This document shows, piece by piece, positions 45,249 to 55,000 of a stretch of DNA of 64,000 bases. Origin of the DNA: Bradyrhizobium murdochi (GTDB taxonomy: Bacteria; Pseudomonadota; Alphaproteobacteria; Rhizobiales; Xanthobacteraceae); NCBI RefSeq assembly GCF_000472965.1, contig NZ_AXAU01000019.1, positions 1 to 64,000 of the forward strand. The letters run 5' to 3'. The translations under genes were made by a program, and so were the position numbers. The notes beneath the pieces were generated by a model. That model made no database searches. It was not told where the DNA came from and was given only the letters and a program-made list of their open reading frames with translations. Position 1 is the first letter of the stretch, and each line of letters begins with the position of its first letter.

Positions 45249-45827
45249 TCAATAAACGAGTCCGGTGCCGGGCGGCTTTTCGAGCGCCGCGGCCAGCGAT
45301 CGATACTCCTCACAAGCCGTGCCGCAAATCGCCGCGATCCGCGTCAGATGATACGACGCCTGGTCGCGATTGCCCTGCTCGACCTGCCACAGGCCGTAAT
45401 ATTGCCAGGTCAGCACGTGGTTCGGATCCGCCTTCAACGCGCGCTCGTACCAGACCTGCGACAGCCCGTAGTCGCCGAGCTTGCGATATGAATAGCCGAT
45501 CAGATTGGCAACATCAGCATTATCGTCACGGCCGAGCGCCTTTAGCTGCTCGATAGCACCGGCAAAGTCGTTGCGCTCATAGATCGTCGCATGCGCGGCA
45601 CGGTACGCATTCCGGAACGCATCATCGTCGGCGCTCGACTGTTTGGGTGGCTTCTTCTTCGACTTCGAGGTCGATTTGGGAGCGGATCTGGTGTCCGGCG
45701 GCGGCGGGGTGGCCGAAGGCGGGTCACCGCCGCCTCCTGCGGCATAGGCCGGAACGGATGGCGGCGATGCGATCACAGCCATTGAAAACAACGCCAGCGT
45801 AGCGAACTTGATTGCCGACTTCATCAT
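45249..45827 (-). CDS. TPR-containing secreted protein
   Basis: A 192-residue exported protein: signal peptide MMKSAIKFATLALFSMAVIASPPSVPAYA, a Gly/Pro/Ser/Lys-rich linker (residues 30-65), then two to three tetratricopeptide units (DDNADVANLIGYSYRKLGDYGLSQVWYERALKADPNHVLTWQYYGLWQVEQGNRDQASYHL), and two Cys near the end (CGTACEEY) that may form a disulfide. GGAGG is six bases before ATG 45827. Function unknown; a periplasmic scaffold is likely. Confidence 0.85.
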   Translation of the reverse strand: MMKSAIKFATLALFSMAVIASPPSVPAYAAGGGGDPPSATPPPPDTRSAPKSTSKSKKKPPKQSSADDDAFRNAYRAAHATIYERNDFAGAIEQLKALGRDDNADVANLIGYSYRKLGDYGLSQVWYERALKADPNHVLTWQYYGLWQVEQGNRDQASYHLTRIAAICGTACEEYRSLAAALEKPPGTGLVY

Positions 45828-46057
45828 GCAAACCTCCGGGTTTCCTTGCGTGAGCGCATCCATGGTCCAGCCGGAGGTAGAGACCCCGCCGCGAATGAAG
45901 TATTCCCGCCAGGCCCGCGCAAACCGTTTGTGCCCTGCCTGGCTGGACGAATGACGGCAATGCGTATCTAATCGACGGTCGTTGCAGTCCCCGCAAAAGA
46001 CCGACGGAACCCGGCGAAAACCGGCTGAAGAAGCGTAGAGACCCCCTGGAGAGAGAA

Positions 46058-46162
46058 ATGGACATCGCAAAGCTGACCGCGCCTCGCGACCTCAGTCCAT
46101 TTTCGGAAGCTCTCCATGCCTGCCTTTCTCGTTCTGGATTCTATCTCCCTTGCCACGCCTGA
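46058..46162 (+). CDS. Possible upstream ORF overlapping the ABC-F start
   Basis: A 34-codon frame beginning at ATG 46058 behind GGAGAGAG and ending at TGA 46160-46162, 47 bases inside the ABC-F gene in another frame. The peptide has no recognised family. AAATGGAC at its start (46056-46063) can pair with GTCCATTT (46095-46102) just before the ABC-F ribosome site. Leader ORFs regulate several ABC-F genes, but here it is only suggestive. Confidence 0.35.
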   Translation: MDIAKLTAPRDLSPFSEALHACLSRSGFYLPCHA

Positions 46163-47693
46163 CGGACGCCCGCTGTTCGACGGATTGACGCTCGCCATAG
46201 GGCGCGAGCGCACCGGCCTCGTCGGCCGCAACGGCTGCGGCAAATCCTCATTGCTGCGCCTGATTGCGGGCGAGATCGAACCTGCCGGCGGATCGCTGCA
46301 ACGCATCGGCTCGATCGGCATGCTCGCACAACTGACTGACGAACGGCTGACGACCGACGAGGCGCTTGGCGTCGCCGGCGGCCTCGCCCGCCTGCGCCGG
46401 CTCGAACGCGGCGAAGGATCGCTTGATGACGCGACGGAAGCGGATTGGACGCTGGAAGCGCGGATACAGGCGGCGCTGGTCGAGGCCGGACTGCCGGCGC
46501 TGCCGCTGGATCGCCCGATCGCCTCCTTGAGCGGCGGCGAGCGAACGCGGGTGGCGCTGGCGCGGCTTTTGATCGAGGCACCGGATCTGCTGCTATTGGA
46601 CGAGCCGACCAACAATCTCGATACCGACGGAAGGCAGGCCGTGGCGCAGATGCTCGAACGCTGGCAGGGCGGCGTGCTCGTCGCCAGCCACGACCGCACG
46701 CTGCTCGAACGCGTCGACCGCATCGTCGAACTGACGCCGGTCGGAAACACGCTGTTCGGCGGCGCGTGGCCGGAATTTGCCAAGGCGCGTGAGGCGGCGC
46801 GTGCCCGCGCCACCGATGACCTCGACCGCGCCTCGGACGCCCTGCGCAACACCCAGCGCGCAGTGCAGAAGGCGCGGGAAAAGAAGGCGCGTCGCGACAA
46901 GGCCGGCCGCGCCTGGCGCGCCAAGGGCATCGAGGACAACATGTTCATGGACCGCGAGAAAGAGCGCGCCGAGAACAGCGCCGCGCGCGAAAGCGGGCTC
47001 GCCAGCCGCCTGCTCGGCGAGCGCACCGAGGCGCTGGAAATCGCCAAGGCCCACGTCGAGATCCTGACGCCGCTTTCGATCGATCTACCGCGTACCCATC
47101 TGCCCGGCGGCCGCGAACTTGTCACCCTGAGGGACGTGGTGATGGCTTTCGCGGAGCGCCGTCTGTTCGGACCGCTGTCGTTCGAGGTTCGCGGACCCGA
47201 GCGGATCGCCATCCGCGGCGCCAACGGTTCTGGCAAGACCACCTTGTTCCGCCTGCTCACCGGCGAGCTGAAACCGGCGAGCGGCGATATCAGCCGCCTC
47301 ACCGACCGTATTGCCGTGCTCGATCAGCATGTCGGCCTGCTCGATCCCGGCTTAAGCATTCTCGACAATCTGCGACGCCTCAATCCAGAACTCTCGGCGA
47401 ACGCCGCGCACGCCGCGCTGGCGCGGTTTGCGTTCCGTAACAAGGCAGCGCTGCAGATCGCGGCGACGCTGAGCGGCGGCGAGCGGCTGCGCGCTGGCCT
47501 GGCCTGCGTATTCGCGCGACCGCAGCCGCCCCTGCTCCTGCTGCTGGACGAGCCGACCAACCATCTCGATCTCGCCTCGATCGAGGAGTTGGAGAGTGCA
47601 CTAAATGGATTCGACGGCGCGCTAACTGTGGTCAGCCACGATGAGGCGTTTCTGAAGGCGATCGGGATTAACCGGGAGATCGTGCTCGGTTAG
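46116..47693 (+). CDS. ABC-F family ATPase
   Basis: A 525-residue soluble protein with two ABC domains and no membrane segment. First Walker A GRNGCGKSS (about residue 37), signature LSGGERTRVALARLL, Walker B LLLLDEPTNNLD; second Walker A GANGSGKTT, signature LSGGERLRAGLACVF, Walker B LLLLLDEPTNHLDLAS. The interdomain linker (about residues 215-300) is long, charged and helical. ABC-F proteins act on the ribosome (translation factors or antibiotic protection). It resembles the Uup/YheS-like housekeeping type rather than a known resistance factor, but this is a judgement. Confidence 0.93.
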   Translation: MPAFLVLDSISLATPDGRPLFDGLTLAIGRERTGLVGRNGCGKSSLLRLIAGEIEPAGGSLQRIGSIGMLAQLTDERLTTDEALGVAGGLARLRRLERGEGSLDDATEADWTLEARIQAALVEAGLPALPLDRPIASLSGGERTRVALARLLIEAPDLLLLDEPTNNLDTDGRQAVAQMLERWQGGVLVASHDRTLLERVDRIVELTPVGNTLFGGAWPEFAKAREAARARATDDLDRASDALRNTQRAVQKAREKKARRDKAGRAWRAKGIEDNMFMDREKERAENSAARESGLASRLLGERTEALEIAKAHVEILTPLSIDLPRTHLPGGRELVTLRDVVMAFAERRLFGPLSFEVRGPERIAIRGANGSGKTTLFRLLTGELKPASGDISRLTDRIAVLDQHVGLLDPGLSILDNLRRLNPELSANAAHAALARFAFRNKAALQIAATLSGGERLRAGLACVFARPQPPLLLLLDEPTNHLDLASIEELESALNGFDGALTVVSHDEAFLKAIGINREIVLG

Positions 47694-47887
47694 GCCGTGT
47701 ACTCATAACCCCGTGGCGTGACGCAACGAAGTTGATGTCCAACTTGCTTCTGAAGCGTCGCGGTTCTGCGCAACCGGCGAAAATGACGCGATGTGCCATT
47801 GGCAGACATGCGGCGCGTTTGGGTCAGTAGATCAATACGGACGAGGTTTTCGGCAGACAGGCATCGGCCGTGAAAGCGGGCGGTCGC

Positions 47888-48655
47888 TCAAGGACGCGCA
47901 ATGAGCAACGGGTGCACGTTTTCGCCGCCTGCCATTATGGGATTCGACGGCTCGAAGCGCTCGCGCACTTCTCGCTTTTTGACGAGCGAGCGCGCAACAA
48001 CAAAGGCGTCCTTCAGGCTCCTGGCTTGCCGGAGTGCTATATTGAAAAAGGCGTTGCCGAAATAGGTCCACTTGGCTTTGTCCCGGCAGCCGAACGATGG
48101 ATGGTCGGCATCGGCCGCGGTGATTACTAGCGTATCGGGGTTCGCGAGACGAGGGATAAAGACCCCTGAGTAGCAGGCCGAGATGACCACCACTTTGTAT
48201 CGCATGCCGGTCCGCGCCAGCATGTAGGCGAGCTTAGACGGAGTGAGCATTTGCACAAGCCGCCCCGCTTTAACTGCAAGGCCGGCGCGGGAGCCGTGCG
48301 AGGTGAGGATCAAAAACAGAATGTCGTTGTCGGCGTCCATCCCGTTGGCTGCCGCTTGCAAGGACATGGCTAGGCCTTCAATCGTGGCACCTCCGCCTTT
48401 CTTCGAATTGTATTGCACGTTGATTGAGGCGCTCTCGAAACGGCCTGCTACGACCTGTGCTGCGCCGGTCGCCTCGCGTCTAAACACGCCTTGATCGCCG
48501 AAAAGACCGAAGGACACCACGCTCATCTTGCGAGCATCCTCAACGGCGTGCACCGTCGAAACCGACGACGCAACGGTCAAAACAAGAGCGATGAGCGGGG
48601 CGCCGATCCGGCTGATCCAACGTGGATTCACGATTTCACCAGGGCATTTCTTCAA
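47888..48655 (-). CDS. C13 (legumain-like) family peptidase, exported
   Basis: A 255-residue caspase-fold cysteine peptidase. Signal peptide or anchor at residues 15-37, then the C13 catalytic dyad H120 in LILTSHGSRAGL and C161 in VVISACYSGVFIP, and ITAADADHPSFGC. Legumain-type enzymes cleave after Asn/Asp, and bacterial members are poorly characterised. It overlaps the Mth938-like gene by four bases (ATGA) and is last in a unit headed by an AmmeMemoRadiSam-type radical SAM gene. The C-terminal EPSNPIMAGGENVHPLLIARP is typical of the group. Confidence 0.85.
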   Translation of the reverse strand: MKKCPGEIVNPRWISRIGAPLIALVLTVASSVSTVHAVEDARKMSVVSFGLFGDQGVFRREATGAAQVVAGRFESASINVQYNSKKGGGATIEGLAMSLQAAANGMDADNDILFLILTSHGSRAGLAVKAGRLVQMLTPSKLAYMLARTGMRYKVVVISACYSGVFIPRLANPDTLVITAADADHPSFGCRDKAKWTYFGNAFFNIALRQARSLKDAFVVARSLVKKREVRERFEPSNPIMAGGENVHPLLIARP

Positions 48656-49008
48656 CAGGTCACGTGAAAGAGGCCGATTCTCCTTGCGCGCGACCGGTTG
48701 AACATCCGTATTGCCTCGGGTGTCGGCTTCAACACGACCTCGCAGCCCTTTCTTTCGAAATAGGCTTCAGCTTCCGGCGATAGGTGCACGTTACCCATCT
48801 GACCCGAGCCAATGACGACCTGGTCGCACCCCTTCTCGAAGAGGAACTTTGCCTCGTCTTTTGAAAGCACGTGCGAGGTACCATACAGCTTCTTTGATAG
48901 CTTCTTTTTCCGCTTCACAACTTCGCCGGAAAGGCGAACGACCACGTCGTGCTCATACGTCCTTCCGTCAATCGTAATCGCGCCAAATATCGTGCTGTCA
49001 ATCTTCAT
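48652..49008 (-). CDS. Mth938-like domain protein (MTH938/NDUFAF3 family)
   Basis: A 118-residue protein of the DUF498/Mth938 family: FGAITIDGRTYEHDVVVRLSGEVVKRKKKLSKKLYGTSHVLSKDEAKFLFEKGCDQVVIGSGQMGNVHLSPEAEAYFERKGCEVVLKPTPEAIRMFN. The fold is a small Rossmann-like alpha/beta domain without known enzymatic activity. TAGGAGG precedes ATG 49008. Its neighbours are a radical SAM enzyme gene 68 bp upstream and a C13 peptidase gene overlapping its end. Confidence 0.88.
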   Translation of the reverse strand: MKIDSTIFGAITIDGRTYEHDVVVRLSGEVVKRKKKLSKKLYGTSHVLSKDEAKFLFEKGCDQVVIGSGQMGNVHLSPEAEAYFERKGCEVVLKPTPEAIRMFNRSRARRIGLFHVTC

Positions 49009-49076
49009 CGCGACCTCCTAATCAGGCTCCCGCTAACGCGCAGCTGTGAGGCGCCCCGACGCCGGCATCATCTCAC

Positions 49077-50177
49077 TCAAGAGCGTTCCAGTCTGCCGAT
49101 CCGAATCGGGACGCGCCGCTGTCCCCAGTTGCCCGGGCGTGCCTCGAACAAGCCGGGGATTGCGGTGGAGCAAATGCCGCAACGGCCGTCGCCGGTGAGC
49201 CGCCAAGTGGTGATGTCATACCAATCTCGGCCTATGATCCGCTCACCACAGCCCGGACAGTACGTGCTTTGGCCACTCTCGTCATGGACATTCCCGGTGT
49301 AGACGAACTGCAGCCCGACCTTGCGCGCGATGTCGCGAGCCATCGTCAGGGTGAGGGCCGGCGTCCGGGGCAGATCCAGCATCTTGTAGTCAGGGTGGAA
49401 GGCGGTGAAATGCAAGGGCACGTCAGATCCTAGCCTTGTCATCACCCATTCGCTCAGCTTTTTTAGCTCCTCAGGGCTGTCATTGTGACCCGGGATCAGC
49501 AGCGTTGTGATTTCGAACCAGACCTTCGTCCTGTGCCTCAGATACTCGAGCGTCTCGAGGACGGCACCGAGATGCCCGGTGCACAGCCGATTGTAGAACG
49601 CCTCGGTGAACGCCTTGAGATCGACATTGGCGGCGTCCATGAAGGTGTAAAGCTCCTCCCGTGCCGCCGCGTCGATGTAGCCCGCTGTGACCGCCACGTT
49701 CTTGATCCCGCGCCGGCGCGCCACCCTTGCGACGTCGACGGCATATTCGAGGAAAATGACGGGGTCATTATAAGTGTAGGCGATGGAGCGCGAGCCCGTG
49801 GCAATCGCGGCCTCGACAATATCTTCCGGCGAGGCTGTGTCCTGGAGCCGGTCGAACTCGCGCGCTTTGGAGATGTCCCAGTTCTGGCAGAACTTGCAAG
49901 TCAGGTTGCACCCGGCGGTACCGAAGGACAATACTGGAGTTCCGGGCAGATAGTGGTTCAGTGGCTTCTTCTCGATTGGATCGACACAGAATCCCGAGGA
50001 GCGGCCGTAAGTCGTGAGCACGATCCGGTCATCCTGCCGGCCACGCACGAAGCACAGGCCGCGCTGGCCTTCGTTAAGCCTGCAGTAGCGCGGGCAGACA
50101 TCGCATTGGATGCGCCCGTCTTCGAGCCGGTGCCAGTAGCGGCCAGGAACACCTTCCAAACGCTCGAGATCAGTCAT
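49077..50177 (-). CDS. AmmeMemoRadiSam-type radical SAM enzyme (AmrS)
   Basis: A 366-residue radical SAM protein. The [4Fe-4S] motif is C90-x3-C94-x2-C97 in FGTAGCNLTCKFCQNWDIS; an N-terminal Cys group CDVCPRYCRLNEGQRGLCFVR (residues 25-45) and a C-terminal zinc-ribbon-like YCPGCGERIIGRDW...GRCGICSTAIPG frame it, as in AmrS proteins. AmrS normally occurs with AmrA (AMMECR1) and AmrB (Memo); neither is in this window. Its product is unknown in general. It starts the unit AmrS, Mth938-like, C13 peptidase. Confidence 0.88.
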   Translation of the reverse strand: MTDLERLEGVPGRYWHRLEDGRIQCDVCPRYCRLNEGQRGLCFVRGRQDDRIVLTTYGRSSGFCVDPIEKKPLNHYLPGTPVLSFGTAGCNLTCKFCQNWDISKAREFDRLQDTASPEDIVEAAIATGSRSIAYTYNDPVIFLEYAVDVARVARRRGIKNVAVTAGYIDAAAREELYTFMDAANVDLKAFTEAFYNRLCTGHLGAVLETLEYLRHRTKVWFEITTLLIPGHNDSPEELKKLSEWVMTRLGSDVPLHFTAFHPDYKMLDLPRTPALTLTMARDIARKVGLQFVYTGNVHDESGQSTYCPGCGERIIGRDWYDITTWRLTGDGRCGICSTAIPGLFEARPGNWGQRRVPIRIGRLERS

Positions 50178-50288
50178 GGAATTCGTCGTGTGTGGCAGAC
50201 CTCAGCTTTTTTGCCAACGGGCGTGACGGAGAGTTGCCACGATATCTAGCCGGCCCGTCTACGGGCACGAGCGCCCGCGCACGTCGGC

Positions 50289-51839
50289 TCATTCTATTCC
50301 TGATCGGCGGAGACCGTAAGCGAACAGTCGACAATCTCGGCATGCGACCGTTTCGGCCAGTTCGACGGTTAAAAGGGACAGCATGAGCCCCACCATCGGC
50401 ACTGCGGGAATCAGGTATCGCCAGACGTCGAGGGTGTGGGCGCCGGCGGCGGCCGCGATCGAAGCCGTCCACATCACCATCACGATTCCTGCACGTGTCA
50501 GGAACCTGGAGCGCCGGCGCCGCACAGCGGCCACCGCCCAAAATATGACGGCGATAACGAAGGCGATGGACAATGCCCTGTACAGATAGGCGGAGATGCC
50601 TGGGAAATCGGACAGGAGGCCGATCCGAACTGGTTCGCCTTGCAGATCGGTCGCTTGAACCGCCCGGCCGTGCCGAATCATGATGTCGGACACATGCGGC
50701 ACGTCGTCGGTCGACACCCCTATGGCAGGGTCGAGTCCGTAGGGCGGCCATGCGACCGAGGCCCCATAGGCCATCTGACGGACGAACTTGCCCGCGTAAG
50801 CCAGCGGCCGGTCGCGCACGGCGGCCAGGAAGATGCGCCGATAGGCTGCGGCCGCGCCGACGGCATTCCCGGTATCATCGGCGAGGTCTCGATCCAGGGC
50901 GGTGTCGAAGAGGCACGCGTCGCCGAAGAACCCGAGCACGGGCCAGCGACCTGGCTCCGCGGCGAAGTCGGCGGCAAGCCGCGTCATCGTGGCGTCGGCG
51001 CGGTCGCCGGCCGCCGACACAATTTCGCGTCGCGCTGCATCGCTTGCAAGCGCGATGTTCAGGTGATTGCAGAACAGTGTCTTGGAGACGAACACGGCCG
51101 AGGCTTGGTCGGAGTTGGAAGCCCCGAACCGGGAACCGGCGGCGAGGAGCGCCAGCGCCGCCACGACGGACACGGCAATCACAGCAAGGCGCGCGGACGT
51201 ATCTGGCCGGGCGAGGCAGATGCCGACCACGGCGGCGGCGATTGGGACCAGGACTCCCTGCGATCTGAAGCACGCCGCGAGCGCCGCGCACAGGATGGCG
51301 GCCGCGACCGCCCAGCACCGCGCTGCTTTGCCGACGCAGGTACCAACGAGCAATCCAGCCACTGCCAGATTGAGGAAGACCGCAAAGAGAAGGTCTGCGG
51401 TGAGGACGTTCCTGAACAGCAGCAGGCCCGGATACGTCGCCACGAGGATGATCGGCACGAGCCCACCGGCGTTGCGCGTTGCCGCCTGGGCAGTTGCTGC
51501 AAGCGCCAGCATCAGGACGACCCACGCCGCCTGCTGCAGGCGCACCATCGTCCCGAGGTCGCCTCCAAACGCGAACGTCGCGGCCAGGAACGCCGGATAG
51601 CCCGGATCGCGCCCACCCGCCACGGTCGGCCGTCCTGCCTCGAGCGTGCGAAACGCAGATTCCACAAAGGACGGCGTGTCGCCCCAGATGATCGGGACCG
51701 CCGGCCTGAACGACACGACGATCGCCACCAGCAGCGAGGCCCACGCCAGCACGGCCCACGGGGACGCGACGCCGCGCAAAGAGGCGGCTCCGCCCGCTGT
51801 ACGCGCTGGAGCTTCGCGGTTGGACCGCACGATCTCCAC
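50289..51839 (-). CDS. Multi-pass membrane protein, GT-C glycosyltransferase-like
   Basis: A 516-residue membrane protein with about ten helices. The first periplasmic loop has IIWGDTPSFVESAF with acidic residues where GT39/PMT/ArnT-like enzymes carry the catalytic Asp/Glu, and a large soluble loop (residues 245-395) follows helix seven. Start GTG 51839 without a clear ribosome site. It may transfer sugars from a lipid carrier, but conserved catalytic motifs are not decisive; a hypothetical membrane protein is the safer call. It lies 112 bp upstream of the AmrS gene. Confidence 0.7.
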   Translation of the reverse strand: MEIVRSNREAPARTAGGAASLRGVASPWAVLAWASLLVAIVVSFRPAVPIIWGDTPSFVESAFRTLEAGRPTVAGGRDPGYPAFLAATFAFGGDLGTMVRLQQAAWVVLMLALAATAQAATRNAGGLVPIILVATYPGLLLFRNVLTADLLFAVFLNLAVAGLLVGTCVGKAARCWAVAAAILCAALAACFRSQGVLVPIAAAVVGICLARPDTSARLAVIAVSVVAALALLAAGSRFGASNSDQASAVFVSKTLFCNHLNIALASDAARREIVSAAGDRADATMTRLAADFAAEPGRWPVLGFFGDACLFDTALDRDLADDTGNAVGAAAAYRRIFLAAVRDRPLAYAGKFVRQMAYGASVAWPPYGLDPAIGVSTDDVPHVSDIMIRHGRAVQATDLQGEPVRIGLLSDFPGISAYLYRALSIAFVIAVIFWAVAAVRRRRSRFLTRAGIVMVMWTASIAAAAGAHTLDVWRYLIPAVPMVGLMLSLLTVELAETVACRDCRLFAYGLRRSGIE

Positions 51840-52002
51840 ACCGGATGAAGTTCTGCCCCAGCTTCATGCTAGACTAAAACGCTCTACGAGACCATCGGAG
51901 GGCACGGCGTGCTCACCTCGGCGGCTGGATGAGGCGAATTTTGACTTCGTACGACCGTGTCCGGCTTATTCCGCAAAGCGGCCGCGTTAATGAGTCCGCG
52001 CC

Positions 52003-55000
52003 CTAGTTCGGGCGCGGCGGCGGATTGGCGAACTGCGGCGTCAGCGCAAGCGGCGGACGCGGCTTCGGCTTGGCGGCGCCGGGCGCGGGCCGGACGTCGA
52101 TCGGCGGCGGCAGCGGCGCAACCTGCGGCTGGCCTGCGACAGGCGCCGGCGGCGCGTTGACGACGGGGGGACGCGGCGCGGTCGTCTTCTTCGCCGGAGG
52201 TCGCCGTGGGTCGCGCCCCTTTGGCGCGACGACCGGGGCGCTCGGCACCGCCTCCGGAATCGGCAACTGCCCCTCCGTAGGCAGCACGATTGGTGGCGGC
52301 GCTGCCGGCGGCGGCTCGCCGCGCTCGATGGCATCGAGCCTTCGCGTTTCGTGATCGATCGCACGCACCGCCAGCCACGAAGACAACGGGGCAACGTCGA
52401 CGCTGCGGCTCAGCGCATCGGGCGTCCCCACGGCAAGCAGTTGAATCTCCGGACGCCCGGTCGTCATCGTCAGCGAAAGGGCGGCGCGGATATCGGCCTG
52501 ATCGGCGGCGATATCGTATCCGCCGGAGATGATGGCCCGCACGCCATTGCCGTCCAGCGTCGTCGCGCCGACGCGAAGCCGGCCGTCCCTGACGGTGAAC
52601 GGGATTTGCGCCGAAGGCACAGCAAACGCGCCGGCCGGAAGAGCGGATTCGACGATCTGCTTCAATCGGACGTCATCCTTGGCCTGTCCGTTGTCATTGG
52701 CGCGGACCGCCACTTCGAACGCGCGCGGATCGAGGCCTGAGATCCTGGCCGCCTCCATCGTCAGCGTTCCGCTGCCGGACAGCGCGCCCGCCAGCGCCGA
52801 GGCGCTGCGGCCCTGGGTCGTCAGTGTCATCTGCATCGACGCGCGGCCGGCAGGCATCGCGAGATTGCGATAACGCAGCGCCGTGCCGTCGACACCGGAA
52901 AGCTGGACGCTCGCGTTCAAGGCAATTCCCTGCGCGCCCGGCCTTGCATCGATCGTGGCCGTGACATCGCCGCCGCCGATCTTGCCTTTGATGGCATCGA
53001 AGGTCAGCGACTTGCCGTCGCTCTTGACCACCCCGCTCACCGGCTGCAATTCGCTTCCGCCTGGAAGCAGGCCGCGCAACGCCTGAAACGCGATGCTGCC
53101 GCGCCAACCCTTCGCAATCCCGGGGCCGAGCGGCTCGGTGGCATCGTGTCCGGCGGCCCCGAGCGCCAGGGCAAGAGCCGGCGTCAGCGCGAGCTGGTCG
53201 GCGCCGATCTCACCCTCGATCTCCTTCTCCTCGCCGAGCGTCACAGCCACGCGGCCGCGCAGGCGCGAACCGCCGACGGTGCTGTCGAGATCGTCCAAGG
53301 TGAGCTTGTTGCCGGTGAGCTGCACGCGCGAGGACAGGCCGATGTTCTGCGCCAGCGTATCCCCCGGTTTGAGATCGAGCAGCGGGGCGAAATCGGCGCT
53401 ACGAACCTTCAGGCCGAGAACGGCCTTTGCCTCCGGCGCCCATGGTTCGGCGGAGCCTTCCGCTTCGGCATCGAGCCCCGTTCCCGCGATCTTTGCCTTG
53501 AGCCGCAACGGCGCACCCCACGCGCCCGTCGCGGTGCTCTCGAATTGCGCGGGGCCATCGCCCACCGTGACGGCGCGATCGAAGCCGAGCAACGCCAGCA
53601 AGGTGCGACCTTGCTCCGACGACAATTTCGAATCGACCCAGACCTCGCTGCGCTGGAGCGCGGCGAGATCGATGCCCTGGATCGCCGCGACGGCAGGTCT
53701 GGCGGTGATCGTGCTGGTGCCCTTGAGCAGCGGCGCGTCGAGTTCGGCCGTGGCGCGCGCCTGGACGCGATCGGACAGCCCGGCATTTTTGGTGAGGTCG
53801 AGCGCCAGTTTCAGGCGCGCTGGACCCGGGCTCGTCCCCATCGCATTGAGCCGCGCGGCCAGCGGCGGTGAAAAGGGAACGATCAGGCTGGTCAGCCGGC
53901 CGAGTGAGGCAGCGCTCGAATTGAGCGCGAACCATCCGGTTGCGTTGACGCGGTCGAAATTGCCGGCGCCGTCCAGCGTCACGTTTTCAAGTTCGCCGAT
54001 CTTCAACTGCTCGAGCGATATCTTCGCCGGCGAGTAAGCCAGCCTGGCGAGCAGCGGAGATAGCTCCTGGCCGGCGGAGGTGGCGCGGCCGATATCAAGC
54101 GAAAGCTTGCCCTCGTCCGGCCACTCGCCTTGCGGCCCCACAAGCGACCGCGCAAAAGCCGTGGCGGCGTCGAGATCGAGACGCGCCGCCTTCAGCTCGG
54201 CATCGATCCGGGAACCATGATCGGCTTGCCGGTGCGATACCGCCACCCGCCCCTCCACCGTACCGCCGTCGATGTCGGCCTTCATGGTGTCGATGGCAAA
54301 GCCTTCGGGCGCGACGGTGATGTCGCCGCGCAGGCGAAGCGGCTTCTGGCTGCGATAAGCGCTGTCGCCGCGGCCCTGCAGCCAGGTCAAGAGCGCGTCG
54401 GGATCGGAGGATTCGACGCTGAGCGCGGCCTTGAAACGGTCCGGTACAGCGCTCTTCGCGCCGGCCTCGCTAAGCGAAACCCTGGTCGCTCCGGGCGCGC
54501 GGAACTCCAGCCTGTGGACGTGCCAGGACTTGGCATCGCCTTCCAGCTCGGCAGCGATGTCCTGCAGGGGGCGCCCGCCCAAAATGACCTGCTCGGAGGC
54601 GAGTTCGATTTGCGCTGGGATCGGCAGATGCGGAATGACGGAGCTGAGCGCCTGCAGCGCCGGCAGCGCGCGAGCCGGCTCAGTCGAATTGTCCTTGCCA
54701 TTTTCCTTGGCAACGAACCTGTCGGCATCGAGCTGACGTGCCGACAGCGCCGCGCGCAACAGCGGCGCCGCACCGAAACGGATGTCGGCGCCGCCCGCAA
54801 GCTTCAGTGCGCGTTCCTCGGCGCCATAGGTCACCTCGACCTGCTCCAGCCGCGCCGCCGAATAGTCGGACTTGACCTTCGCCGCGATACGCCACGGTGG
54901 ATCGTTGCCCTTGCCCTTCTGGCCGGGAGGAGCGACGAGCGTTATCGCGCCCTCAAACCGCGGCGCGCGGGAATCGAAGTTCAACAGGCCGTCGAGATCG

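Noticed and set aside
49077..50177. Complete AmmeMemoRadiSam system
   Set aside because: Only the radical SAM component is visible; no AMMECR1 or Memo domain was found anywhere in the window.
50436..51848. 470-codon plus-strand open frame
   Set aside because: Antisense to the GT-C-like membrane protein gene, which has clear transmembrane periodicity; the antisense protein is charged and low in complexity.
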